Shown here: piece by piece, positions 33,361 through 41,634 of the stretch | Numbering within the stretch: the first letter of the stretch is position 1 | How the letters are laid out: each line of letters starts with the position of its first letter | DNA from: an uncultured Pseudomonadota bacterium | GTDB lineage: Bacteria; Pseudomonadota; Gammaproteobacteria; Burkholderiales; Thiobacillaceae | NCBI GenBank assembly: GCA_903835655.1 | Contig: CAILNT010000059.1 | Location: forward strand, 57,009-121,008 | Length of the DNA stretch: 64,000 nucleotides | Direction: 5' to 3' | Translations under genes and position numbers: made by a program | Notes under the pieces: generated by a model | Seen by the model: the letters and a program-made list of their open reading frames with translations, nothing else | Database searches by the model: none | What the model was told of the DNA's origin: nothing

Positions 33361-34644
33361 ATGACGTCTGTAGTGGCGACCAACCAGACCATTCTGGTCG
33401 TGGGCGGCGGCATTTCCGGCATGACGGCCGCGCTCGAAGCGGCCGAAACCGGAAAGCAAGTCGTGCTGGTGGAAAAAAACCCCTACCTGGGCGGTCGTAC
33501 CGTTCAGCTCTACCGGTATTTCCCCAAAATGTGCCATCCCACCTGCGGCCTGGAGATCAACCTGCGCCGTTTGAAAGCGAACCCGCGCATCCAGGTACTC
33601 ACACTGGCGGAAGTGACCGGCATCTCAGGCGACCGTGGCGCTTACAGCGTCTCCGTGAAGCTGAAGCCGCGTCACGTGAACAGCAACTGCACGGCCTGCG
33701 GCGAATGCGGGCGTGCGGTGCAGACCGAGATCGCCGACGAGTTCAACTACAACCTGGGCAAGATCAAGGCGGCCTACCTGCCGTCCAGTATGGCTTACCC
33801 GCAGCGCTACGTGATCGACGCTTCCATTATCGGCACCGCCGATGCGGAACGCGCGAAGGCGGCCTGCAAGTACGACGCCGTCGATCTGGAGCAGCAGGAA
33901 GAGACCATCAGCCTCAACGCGGGCGCCATCGTCTGGGCCACCGGCTGGCAGCCCTACGCCGCCGAAAAGATCGTCTATTACGGCTACGACCGCTTTGCCA
34001 ACGTCATCACCAACGTCGAATTCGAGCGCCTGGCCGATCCGCACGGCCCGACCGGCGGAAAGATACTGCGCCCCTCGGATGGCAAGGAAGCGAAGAACGT
34101 CGCCTTCATCCAGTGCGCCGGTTCGCGTGACGAAAACCACCTGCGCCACTGCTCGCGCTTCTGCTGCATGGCCTCACTCAAGCAGACGCATTACGTACAG
34201 GAAGCGTTTGGCGACGCCGGAAAGTCCACGATCTATTACATCGACATTCGCGCCATCGACCGCTTCGAGGACTTCTACCAGAAGGTGAAGACCAACCCGA
34301 ACGTGTCCTTCGTGAAGTCCAAGGTCGCGCGCATCACCGAAGACAAGGCCGGCAACCCCGTGTGCAACGGCGTCAACGTCGAAGGCTACAAGCGCTACGC
34401 GACCGCGCATGACCTGGTCGTGCTGGCCGTCGGCATGGAGCCTTCCGTCAAGGGCATGGATATTCCAGGGGAGGTGATGTCTGACTCCTCCGGCTTCATC
34501 ATGGCCGACCCGGCCAATGCCGGCATCTTCGGCGCTGGCTGCGCCACCAATGCTCTGGATGTGAACCGCGCCGTACAAAGCGCGACCGCGGCCGCACTGC
34601 GTGCCATCCAGGTCGTCAACAAAGTCGCCCGTGCGGAGGCTTGA
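33361..34644 (+). CDS. qmoA: QmoA (HdrA-like flavoprotein subunit)
   Basis: FAD-binding subunit of 427 residues of the quinone-interacting membrane oxidoreductase, which exchanges electrons between APS reductase and the quinone pool. N-terminal dinucleotide motif VVGGGISGMTAALEAAE at about 11-27, then YFPKMCHPTCGLEIN with two cysteines, the CTACGECG segment near 111-118, and the HdrA-type FIQCAGSRDENHLRHCSRFCC block near 250. The C-terminus IFGAGCATNALDVNRAV is typical. A strong ribosome site precedes the ATG, and it is first in a four-gene unit. In sulfur oxidisers the complex is thought to work in the sulfite-to-sulfate direction; aprBA is not within this window. Confidence 0.9.
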   Translation: MTSVVATNQTILVVGGGISGMTAALEAAETGKQVVLVEKNPYLGGRTVQLYRYFPKMCHPTCGLEINLRRLKANPRIQVLTLAEVTGISGDRGAYSVSVKLKPRHVNSNCTACGECGRAVQTEIADEFNYNLGKIKAAYLPSSMAYPQRYVIDASIIGTADAERAKAACKYDAVDLEQQEETISLNAGAIVWATGWQPYAAEKIVYYGYDRFANVITNVEFERLADPHGPTGGKILRPSDGKEAKNVAFIQCAGSRDENHLRHCSRFCCMASLKQTHYVQEAFGDAGKSTIYYIDIRAIDRFEDFYQKVKTNPNVSFVKSKVARITEDKAGNPVCNGVNVEGYKRYATAHDLVVLAVGMEPSVKGMDIPGEVMSDSSGFIMADPANAGIFGAGCATNALDVNRAVQSATAAALRAIQVVNKVARAEA

Positions 34645-34649
34645 GAAAA

Positions 34650-36905
34650 ATGGCTGAAACCAAAACCGCTGCATATATCTGCAAGGGCTGCGATATCGAC
34701 AAACGCGTCGATGTCGCCGCCCTCGTCAAGACTGCCACCAAGTCCGGAAAGATGAACCTCGTGCGCGAGCACGACTTCCTCTGCTCCGCCGCGGGCGTGG
34801 CGATGATCCAGAACGACATCGACAACGAGGGCGTCACCCATGCCGCCCTCTGCGCCTGTTCGCGCCGGGCCAAGACCGAGGCCTTCAACTTTCCCAACAC
34901 CGCTATCTCCCGCGGCAATCTGCGCGAAGGCGTGATCTGGATTCGTCCCGACACCGACGCGGCGCGGGAAACCACCCAGGAAATGGCGGAAGACTACGTG
35001 CGCATGGCCTGCGCCGAAGTCAAGGCGATGACGGTGCCCGGCGGCAACCCCAACACCGGCACGGTGAAGACCCTGCTCGTGGTCGGCGGCGGCATGTCCG
35101 GCATGACTTCCGCCCTGGAAGCGTCCAAGGCCGGCTACAAGGTCGTCCTGGTCGAGAAGACCGGCGCCCTGGGTGGCTGGGCGGCCAAACTGTATCGCCG
35201 CGTCCCCACCCGCGAGCCCTTCAAGGCCCCGGAAGACAACGGTGTCACCGATCTGGTCGCGCGCATCGAGGCCGACTCCAACATCAAGGTCTATCTCAGC
35301 GCCACGATCGCCAAGACCGATGGCGCCCCCGGCCGCTTCAAGGTCGAGATCGCCATCGAATCCGGTGCCGTCGCCAACGAAGACATCGGCGCGATTATCC
35401 AGGCCACCGGCTTCACTCTCTACGACGCCAACAAACTGCCCGAACTGGGCTATGGCAAGTCGCCCAACGTGGTCGATCAAGCCGGACTGGAAGCGCTCGC
35501 GATTGCGGCCGCCGCCGCTGGCCGCCCGATCTGCCGCCCCTCCGACGGCCAGCCGGTCAACAAGGTCGTGTTCGTGCAGTGCGCCGGCCAGCGGGATAGC
35601 AGCGGCACCCACCTGCCCTACTGCTCCGGCTTCTGCTGCAACACCAGCATCAAGCAGGCCATGTACTTCAAGGACAGCAACCCGGACATCGATACCGTGG
35701 TGCTGTTCACCGACTTGCGCACTCCGGGCAACGGCGAAGACTTTTACCGCGCGGCTCAGAACAAGGGCGTGATCTTCTCCAAGGGCGTGGTGTCGGACGT
35801 TTCCGCAGCGGGCAACGCCTGTTCGGTCAAATTCAAGGATCTGATCCTGAATGAGGAAGTCAACACCCAGGCCGACCTGGTCGTACTCGCCACCGGCATG
35901 GTGCCCACCAGCGGCCCCGACCTCGATCAATTGTCCGAGGCCAACCGCGTAGCGGAAGGCGGTGACCCGGCGGCCAAGCAGCATGTCGTCGAACTGATGT
36001 CCAAGTCCGTGCTCAACCTGACCTACCGCCAGGGACCGGATGTGCCGCAATTCAAGCACGGCTTCAACGACTCGCACTTCATCTGCTTCCCGTACGAAAC
36101 CCGCCGCACCGCCATGTACAACGCCGGGCCCGTACGCCGTCCCATGGACATCGCCCAGTCTCAGGAAGACGCCACGGGCGCGGCCATGAAAGCGATCCAG
36201 GCGATGGAAAACGCAGGCCTGGGCCGCGCGGCGCATCCCCGCGCCGGCGACCTATCCTTCCCGACCGTGCGTCTGGAAGGCTGCACCCAGTGCAAGCGCT
36301 GCACGGTAGAGTGCCCGTTCGGCGCCATCGACGAAGACGAAAAACGCTTCCCGCTGTTCAACGAGTCGCGCTGCCGCCGTTGCGGCACCTGCATGGGCGC
36401 GTGCCCGGTGCGCGTGATCTCCTTCGAGAACTACTCGGTCAACACCGTCGGTTCCCAGATCAAGTCGGTGGAAGTGCCGGACGAATTCTCCGAGAAGCCG
36501 CGTATCCTGATACTGGCCTGCGAGAACGACGCCTACCCGGCGCTCGACATGGCTGGCATGAACCGCCACGAGTACGATCCGTTCGTGCGCGTCATCCCGA
36601 TTCGCTGCCTGGGCTCGGTCAACACCATCTGGATCACCGATGCCTTGAACGGCGGCTACGACGGCGTCATGCTGATGGGCTGCAAACACGGCGAGGAATA
36701 CCAGTGCCACTTCGTGAAGGGCTCTGAACTCGGACGCTACCGCCTATCCAAGGTCGGTGACACCTTGAAGGGCATGAATCTGGAAACCGAGCGGGTCATG
36801 GACCTGGAAGTCGCGATCACCGACATGGCCACCCTGCCGCAGAAGATCAACGACTATGCGGCGCTGATCAAGTCCTTCCCCCCCAGCCCGTTCAAGGGCT
36901 TCTAA
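34650..36905 (+). CDS. qmoB: QmoB (HdrA-like with MvhD C-terminal domain)
   Basis: Flavin and iron-sulfur subunit of 751 residues. The N-terminal CKGCDID segment is followed by an FAD motif (VVGGGMSGMTSALEASKAGY, about 145), an HdrA block FVQCAGQRDSSGTHLPYCSGFCC (about 308), two [4Fe-4S] ferredoxin motifs CTQCKRCTVECP (about 545) and CRRCGTCMGACP (about 574), and an MvhD-like domain from about 615 (LILACENDAYPALD; GCKHGEEYQCHF). The start is ATG 34650; the ORF track begins 9 bases early at a TTG overlapping the qmoA stop. A 22-base direct repeat spans its stop codon. Confidence 0.9.
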   Translation: MAETKTAAYICKGCDIDKRVDVAALVKTATKSGKMNLVREHDFLCSAAGVAMIQNDIDNEGVTHAALCACSRRAKTEAFNFPNTAISRGNLREGVIWIRPDTDAARETTQEMAEDYVRMACAEVKAMTVPGGNPNTGTVKTLLVVGGGMSGMTSALEASKAGYKVVLVEKTGALGGWAAKLYRRVPTREPFKAPEDNGVTDLVARIEADSNIKVYLSATIAKTDGAPGRFKVEIAIESGAVANEDIGAIIQATGFTLYDANKLPELGYGKSPNVVDQAGLEALAIAAAAAGRPICRPSDGQPVNKVVFVQCAGQRDSSGTHLPYCSGFCCNTSIKQAMYFKDSNPDIDTVVLFTDLRTPGNGEDFYRAAQNKGVIFSKGVVSDVSAAGNACSVKFKDLILNEEVNTQADLVVLATGMVPTSGPDLDQLSEANRVAEGGDPAAKQHVVELMSKSVLNLTYRQGPDVPQFKHGFNDSHFICFPYETRRTAMYNAGPVRRPMDIAQSQEDATGAAMKAIQAMENAGLGRAAHPRAGDLSFPTVRLEGCTQCKRCTVECPFGAIDEDEKRFPLFNESRCRRCGTCMGACPVRVISFENYSVNTVGSQIKSVEVPDEFSEKPRILILACENDAYPALDMAGMNRHEYDPFVRVIPIRCLGSVNTIWITDALNGGYDGVMLMGCKHGEEYQCHFVKGSELGRYRLSKVGDTLKGMNLETERVMDLEVAITDMATLPQKINDYAALIKSFPPSPFKGF

Positions 36906-36932
36906 GCCTCCCCGTTCAAGGGCTTCCAAGCC
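36887..36932. repeat. Tandem 22-base repeat across the qmoB stop
   Basis: Copies cccgttcaagggcttctaagcc (36887-36908) and cccgttcaagggcttccaagcc (36911-36932) have a 24-base period and differ by one base. That base turns the stop codon TAA of copy 1 into CAA in copy 2. It looks like a recent local duplication. Confidence 0.9.
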
Positions 36933-36944
36933 AGGAGAAAACAC

Positions 36945-37583
36945 ATGAGCGATCTCAATCAACAGATGGCGGCCAAGTACCAGAACAACTTCCTCAGAGA
37001 AATCGAGGAACAGGCCGAGATGGGCGAGTGGGTCAAGATGTGCATGCAGTGCGGGCTTTGCTCGGGCTCCTGCCCCACGAACTTCCACGCCGGCTGGGAC
37101 CACCCGCCGCAGGAACTCTTCATGATGATCCGCGCCGGCAAGCGCGATGAGGTGCTGAAATCCAACTCCATGTGGATGTGCACCTCCTGCTACAACTGCT
37201 ACGTGCGCTGCCCGCGCAAGGTACCGGTCACGCACGTCATGCACGGGCTGGCCGAATACGCCTATCGCATCGGCCAGTCGCCCAAGAACCAGCCGACCCA
37301 GCATCTTTCCAAGACCTTCTGGGACAACGCCACCAAGACCGGCCGCGTCAACGAAGTGAAGCTGACCCAATCCTTGTACTTCAAGGACGGCATCGGTTCG
37401 GGTATCAAGAAGGCGATGGAAATGCAGGCAGTCGCCTTGGGGCTGGTCAAGGCCGGTCGCCTCAACCCGCTGGAAGCGGTGGGCATCGCGCACAAGTGCA
37501 AGGACATCAAGGGGATCCACGCCATGCTCGCCAAGGCGAACGAACTGGAAGCTCAGCACAAGGCCGAAAAGGCAAAGGCGTAA
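36945..37583 (+). CDS. hdrC: HdrC-like iron-sulfur subunit
   Basis: Electron-transfer protein of 212 residues with two classic [4Fe-4S] motifs: CMQCGLCSGSCP at about 33-44 and CTSCYNCYVRCP at about 78-89. The rest is helical with a long Lys/Ala-rich end and no membrane segment. It links the QmoAB flavoproteins to the HdrB-like subunit. A ribosome site (aggagaaaa) precedes the ATG. In classical sulfate reducers the third subunit QmoC fuses an HdrC-like part to a membrane cytochrome-b-like part; here separate HdrC and HdrB proteins are encoded instead. Confidence 0.9.
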   Translation: MSDLNQQMAAKYQNNFLREIEEQAEMGEWVKMCMQCGLCSGSCPTNFHAGWDHPPQELFMMIRAGKRDEVLKSNSMWMCTSCYNCYVRCPRKVPVTHVMHGLAEYAYRIGQSPKNQPTQHLSKTFWDNATKTGRVNEVKLTQSLYFKDGIGSGIKKAMEMQAVALGLVKAGRLNPLEAVGIAHKCKDIKGIHAMLAKANELEAQHKAEKAKA

Positions 37584-37594
37584 GGAGAAAAACA

Positions 37595-38488
37595 ATGGCA
37601 CGCAAGGAATACGCTTTCTACCCCGGCTGTTCGTCCCAGAAGGGCGCATCGGCCTCCAACTACCTGACCTCGGTCCACTCCATGTGCAACACACTGGACA
37701 TCAAGATGACCGAGATTCCGGACTGGAACTGCTGTGGCGCGTCCGTCAGCTATGCCGAGTCCGGCGAACTGCCGCGCATCGCCATGAATGCGCGCAACTT
37801 CGCCTTGGCCGAGACCAACCTGCCCGGCCAAGACATCGTCGCGACCTGTGCCGCTTGCTGGCTGGGCTCGCGCGAGTCCAAGGAACGCCTGGAGCACAAC
37901 TCCGGCCTGATGGCCGACACCCAGGCGGCACTCAAGGAAGCGGGCCTTCAGATCAAGGTGATCCCGGAAGTCCGCCACATGGTGGAAGTCCTGATCGAAG
38001 ACCTGGGCTATGACGAGCTGAAGAAGCCGATCAAGAAACCGCTGAACGGGATGAAGTTCGCCGGCTACGTCGGCTGCCAGACCAACCGCCCCTTCGGCAT
38101 CGCGGGTGAATCCTTCGAGAACCCGATGTACCTCGACAAGCTGATCGAGACCATGGGTGGCGAGGCCGTGCCCTACGACCAGAAAGTTACCTGCTGCGGC
38201 GGTGCGCTGGCATTCTCCGAGCCGGAAAAGGCCCAGGCACAGATCAAGGACATCATCGAAGCGGCCTATGACGGCGGCGCCGAGATGCTGGTCACGCCTT
38301 GCCCCCTGTGCCAGGCCAACACCGAGGTCTACCAGGGCCAGATCAACAAGAAATACGGCACCAAGTTCAACATGCCGGTGCTCTACTACTCGCAGTTGAT
38401 GACCCTGGCCTACGGTGGCACAGCCAAGGAAGCCGGACTGAAAGGCCAGGTGATCCGGGCGCCCAAGCTGGAGCAGTTCGCGGGCTGA
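37595..38488 (+). CDS. hdrB: HdrB-like subunit with two CCG domains
   Basis: A 297-residue protein of the HdrB/GlpC/LutA type. It begins MARKEYAFYPGCSSQKG; the ORF track start at 37172 is out of context. Two CCG-type cysteine clusters are visible: the first has WNCCGASVSY and TCAACW, the second GYVGCQTNRPF, TCCGGALAFSEPEKA and CPLCQAN. In HdrB these bind noncubane [4Fe-4S] clusters at the disulfide or quinone-side active site. It is last in the qmoA-qmoB-hdrC-hdrB unit, 11 bases after hdrC with a taaggag ribosome site, and is followed by a terminator. Confidence 0.9.
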   Translation: MARKEYAFYPGCSSQKGASASNYLTSVHSMCNTLDIKMTEIPDWNCCGASVSYAESGELPRIAMNARNFALAETNLPGQDIVATCAACWLGSRESKERLEHNSGLMADTQAALKEAGLQIKVIPEVRHMVEVLIEDLGYDELKKPIKKPLNGMKFAGYVGCQTNRPFGIAGESFENPMYLDKLIETMGGEAVPYDQKVTCCGGALAFSEPEKAQAQIKDIIEAAYDGGAEMLVTPCPLCQANTEVYQGQINKKYGTKFNMPVLYYSQLMTLAYGGTAKEAGLKGQVIRAPKLEQFAG

Positions 38489-38510
38489 TCCCTCGGCTGA
38501 CGCAAAAAAT

Positions 38511-38545
38511 CAAGACGGGCGCTGCGGCGCCCGTCTTGCGTTTGG
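38511..38545 (+). terminator. Terminator after qmoAB-hdrCB
   Basis: A perfect 12-bp GC-rich stem (caagacgggcgc/gcgcccgtcttg) with a tgcg loop, followed by cgttt and preceded by a run of six A. The T-tract is short but the stem is very stable, so it should end the qmo transcript. Confidence 0.75.
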
Positions 38546-38801
38546 CCCTCCCCCTCCGGGTAAGGTGTAAAAAAAAGTGAGGTCGATCTGACCCAGCCCG
38601 ACAGTCCAACGGCCGCCGTAGGATGTGCCCCACCGGTCATAACTCAACTCATCGTTGGGCTTCGTCCCTCAGCCAAGCTACCCGTTACGAACCGAACCTG
38701 CCTATTTCGGCCAGATCGCTGGCGCGGGACACTCAGCCGGCGGCGAATCTAGGTAAAATGCTCGTTTCCTCGCAGCTTGGACGGCGTTTAGCCGATAGAC
38801 C
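38546..38801. other. Intergenic region upstream of ribE
   Basis: Holds a decayed dispersed-repeat-like stretch (about 38619-38670, gtaggatgtgccccaccgg ... cgttgggcttcgtccctcag) and a -10-like taaaat at 38754-38759 near the gene start. I looked for the conserved core of an FMN riboswitch and did not see one. Confidence 0.5.
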
Positions 38802-39434
38802 ATGTTTACTGGAATCATCCAGGCCGTCGGCCACATCGCTCATCTCGTAGAAACCAATGGCGGCGATGCGCGCGTCCAGGTCGCGGCCAACGGGCTCGAT
38901 CTCACCGAAGTCAAGCTGGGGGACTCCATCGCCTGCAACGGCGTCTGCCTCACCGTGGTGGAGAAAACCGACGACCGCTTCAGCGTCGATGTCTCCGCCG
39001 AGACCTTTTCCTGCACGATCGGTTTCGCCCCGGGCGAACGGGTCAACCTGGAAATGGCCATGCGCCTGTCCGACCGCCTGGGCGGCCACCTGGTCTCGGG
39101 CCACGTCGATGGCGTCGGCCACGTCCTGCATTTCGCGCCGGTGGCGGCGTCGCCCGCCGGCGGCGAGGACGGCAGCTGGCGCCTGGACATCCGCGCACCG
39201 GAGACCCTGGCGCGCTTCCTGGCGCCCAAGGGCTCGGTCGCGGTGAACGGCGTTTCGCTCACGGTGAACAAGGTGTCGGGTGCCGACATTTCCATCAACC
39301 TCATTCCGCATACCCTGGAGCAGACCCAGCTTTGCGATTTGCAAGCAGGCGCACGGGTGAACCTGGAGGCCGACATGCTGGCCCGCTACGCCGACCGCCT
39401 GCTGAACTACGTCCATGAACAGGATAAAGACTGA
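38802..39434 (+). CDS. ribE: Riboflavin synthase, alpha chain
   Basis: Lumazine dismutase of 210 residues making riboflavin. It has two tandem lumazine-binding repeats: MFTGIIQAVGHIAHL at the start, CNGVCLTVV in repeat 1 and VNGVSLTVN in repeat 2. The catalytic N-terminal MFTGII is intact. First gene of a riboflavin cluster ribE-ribB-ribH-nusB; no ribD or ribA is in the window. Confidence 0.96.
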   Translation: MFTGIIQAVGHIAHLVETNGGDARVQVAANGLDLTEVKLGDSIACNGVCLTVVEKTDDRFSVDVSAETFSCTIGFAPGERVNLEMAMRLSDRLGGHLVSGHVDGVGHVLHFAPVAASPAGGEDGSWRLDIRAPETLARFLAPKGSVAVNGVSLTVNKVSGADISINLIPHTLEQTQLCDLQAGARVNLEADMLARYADRLLNYVHEQDKD

Positions 39435-39515
39435 TATGAAACAGCCCCCTTACTCGCTGCGCTCGTTCCCCCCCAGGGGAAGATCAGTACCTTGGAACGG
39501 TCCGGCGGTGCTGAC

Positions 39516-40622
39516 ATGAGCCTTGCCCCCATCGAAGAAATCGTCGCCGACTTGAAAGCCGGCCGCATGGTCATCCTGGTCGACGAGGAGGATCGCGAGA
39601 ACGAGGGCGATCTGGTCATGGCCGCCGAGCACGTCACGCCCGAGGCCATCAACTTCATGGTCCGACACGCGCGCGGCCTGGTATGCCTGACCCTGACCGA
39701 CGCCCGCTGCCGACAATTGGGCCTGAAACAGATGGTGAGCGACAACCAGACTCCGCACGGCACCGCCTTCACGGTATCCATCGAAGCGGCCGAGGGCGTG
39801 ACCACCGGCATCTCCGCAGCCGATCGCGCCGTCACCATTCGGGCCGCGGTGGCCAAGAATGCGCAGCCCACGGACATCCTCCAGCCCGGCCACATCTTTC
39901 CGCTGCGCGCGCAGCCTGGCGGCGTGCTGGTGCGCGCCGGACACACCGAGGCGGGTTGCGACCTGGTCGGCATGGCGGGCCTGGAGCCGGCTTCGGCGAT
40001 CTGCGAGATCCTCAAGGAAGACGGCACCATGGCGCGCCTGCCGGACCTGCTGGAATTCAGCGAGGAACACGGACTCAAGATCGGCGCCATCGCCGACCTG
40101 ATCCACTACCGCGCCGCCCACGAAACCCTGGTGGAGCGTGAGGGTACGCGCGCGATCACCACGGCCTACGGCGAATTCCGCCTCGATGTATTCCGCGACA
40201 AGATCAGCCGCGCGACGCACCTGGCCTTGTCCTGCGGAGAAATCCACGCCGATCGGGAAACCCTGGTACGGGTGCACGAACCGGTGTCGCTGATCGACAC
40301 GCTGGATTTGAACACCGCGGGACACGCTTATTCCGTACCGGAAGCGCTGAAAATCCTCTCGGAAGCCGCGAGTGGTGGAGTCGCGGGCGCACTGGTGCTG
40401 CTGCATCGTCCGGAATCCGCCGAGGAACTCTGCGCGCGCGCCCTGCCGAGGGCCGTCCCCGCGGCCGTGAAGAAATTCGACCTGCGCAATTACGGCACCG
40501 GCGCGCAAATCCTGCGCGAGATCGGTGTCGGCAAGATGAAACTCCTTGCCACTCCCCGCAAGATGCCAGCCATGGACGGCTTCGGGCTGGAAGTGACGGG
40601 TTACCTGGAACGAGGGAACTGA
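39516..40622 (+). CDS. ribB: DHBP synthase with degenerate GTP cyclohydrolase II-like domain (RibBX type)
   Basis: 3,4-dihydroxy-2-butanone-4-phosphate synthase of 368 residues, from ATG 39516 ([10 protein letters not shown]). The N-terminal 200 residues have the RibB motifs [12 protein letters not shown] and the [22 protein letters not shown] substrate loops. The C-terminal 160 residues align in length with GTP cyclohydrolase II, but the zinc motif (CxxxxxxxxxxCxC) is missing: where it should follow LVRVHEP the sequence reads [14 protein letters not shown]. So only the DHBP synthase should be active, and a separate RibA must exist elsewhere. The 80-base gap before it contains a short repeat-like stretch. 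Confidence 0.92.
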   Translation: MSLAPIEEIVADLKAGRMVILVDEEDRENEGDLVMAAEHVTPEAINFMVRHARGLVCLTLTDARCRQLGLKQMVSDNQTPHGTAFTVSIEAAEGVTTGISAADRAVTIRAAVAKNAQPTDILQPGHIFPLRAQPGGVLVRAGHTEAGCDLVGMAGLEPASAICEILKEDGTMARLPDLLEFSEEHGLKIGAIADLIHYRAAHETLVEREGTRAITTAYGEFRLDVFRDKISRATHLALSCGEIHADRETLVRVHEPVSLIDTLDLNTAGHAYSVPEALKILSEAASGGVAGALVLLHRPESAEELCARALPRAVPAAVKKFDLRNYGTGAQILREIGVGKMKLLATPRKMPAMDGFGLEVTGYLERGN

Positions 40623-40623
40623 A

Positions 40624-41091
40624 ATGGGCCGTTACGCACAGATTTTTGAATATGAACCGAATGAAGACGGCAAGGGGCTGAAAATCGGCATCGTCATGAG
40701 CCGCTTCAACATCGACATCTGCGAAGGCTTGCTTTCCTCTTGCAAGGCCTCGCTGCTGAAGCAGGGCGTGGCGCTGGAGGACATCCGCATCGCCACCGTG
40801 GCCGGCGCGCTCGAGATCCCCCTGACCCTGATGAAGATGGCGCAGTCCGGCAACTACGATGCACTGGTCGCCCTGGGTTCGGTGGTGCGCGGCGAGACCT
40901 ATCACTTCGAGGTGGTTTCCAACGAATCCGCCGCCGGCATCATGCGCGTGGGACTGGACACCGGCCTGCCCATCGCCAACGCCATCCTGACCACAGAGAC
41001 CGAGCACCAAGCCACCGCTCGCATGTCGGAAAAGGGCGCGGAAGCCGCTCGTGTCGCCATCGAGATGGTGCGCCTGCTGCGGGCGCTTTGA
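40624..41091 (+). CDS. ribH: 6,7-dimethyl-8-ribityllumazine synthase
   Basis: Lumazine synthase of 155 residues, an icosahedral or decameric enzyme joining the DHBP product to the pyrimidine. Family motifs: [23 protein letters not shown] and [21 protein letters not shown], with the catalytic His in YHFE. The ATG is 1 base after the ribB stop, and the stop overlaps the nusB ATG by one base (TGATG). Confidence 0.96.
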   Translation: MGRYAQIFEYEPNEDGKGLKIGIVMSRFNIDICEGLLSSCKASLLKQGVALEDIRIATVAGALEIPLTLMKMAQSGNYDALVALGSVVRGETYHFEVVSNESAAGIMRVGLDTGLPIANAILTTETEHQATARMSEKGAEAARVAIEMVRLLRAL

Positions 41092-41546
41092 TGGCGGCCC
41101 CTTCTAGAGCGGCCGGTACCGGGCGCGGGAGCCGCCCCATTGCCCGCGAACTGGTTTTGCGCGCCTTGTACGAGCGACTGTCCGCGGGCACGGACCTGCC
41201 CGGCTTGCTCGGTTTCGCCGAGGAAGCCCATGAATACGCCGAGGCGAATACCGAGTTCTTGCGCGAATTGCTCGAAGGCGTGCTGCAACGCATGCAAACC
41301 CTGGATGCCGCGCTGGAACCCCATCTCGACCGCCCGGTGAGGGAACTTTCTCCGGTCGAGCACTCCGCCCTCCTGATCGGCGCCTATGAACTCGGCCACA
41401 GCCTCAACGTGCCCTACAAGGTCTGCATCAACGAGGCGGTGAACCTGGCCAAGAAATACGGCGGCACCGACGGCCACAAGTTCGTCAACGGCGTGCTGGA
41501 CAAGCTGGCGCGTGTGGCGCGGCCGGTTGAACTTGGAGAAAAGTAG
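41091..41546 (+). CDS. nusB: Transcription antitermination factor NusB
   Basis: RNA-binding helical protein of 151 residues; with NusE it binds boxA of rRNA transcripts. True start ATG 41091 ([11 protein letters not shown]), inside the longer ORF of the track. Family motifs: ARELVLRALYE, LSPVEHSALLIGAYEL and INEAVNLAKKYGGTDGHKFVNGVLDKLA. The ribH-nusB-thiL order is common in proteobacteria. Confidence 0.96.
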   Translation: MAAPSRAAGTGRGSRPIARELVLRALYERLSAGTDLPGLLGFAEEAHEYAEANTEFLRELLEGVLQRMQTLDAALEPHLDRPVRELSPVEHSALLIGAYELGHSLNVPYKVCINEAVNLAKKYGGTDGHKFVNGVLDKLARVARPVELGEK

Positions 41547-41548
41547 CG

Positions 41549-41634
41549 AATAACGAGCGGCAAGGGGCTTGTCGACGGCGCGCCCAAGGCGCGGAGACCA
41601 GCCACTCGCCACCAGCCACCAGCCACTTGCCACC
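41549..41634. repeat. Short imperfect gccacc/agccac repeats upstream of thiL
   Basis: The gap contains ccagccactcgccaccagccaccagccacttgccacc, several imperfect copies of a 6-8 base unit. A related stretch, ggcgagtagcgagtagcccctcgcca, lies before livH (61099-61126). They may be slippage-prone spacers. Confidence 0.5.

Noticed and set aside
34395-36236. 613-codon minus-strand ORF opposite qmoA/qmoB
   Set aside because: Shadow of qmoAB, whose cofactor motifs are complete; composition is typical of antisense frames.
38546-38801. FMN riboswitch upstream of ribE
   Set aside because: No RFN-type conserved core was found in the 256 bases.
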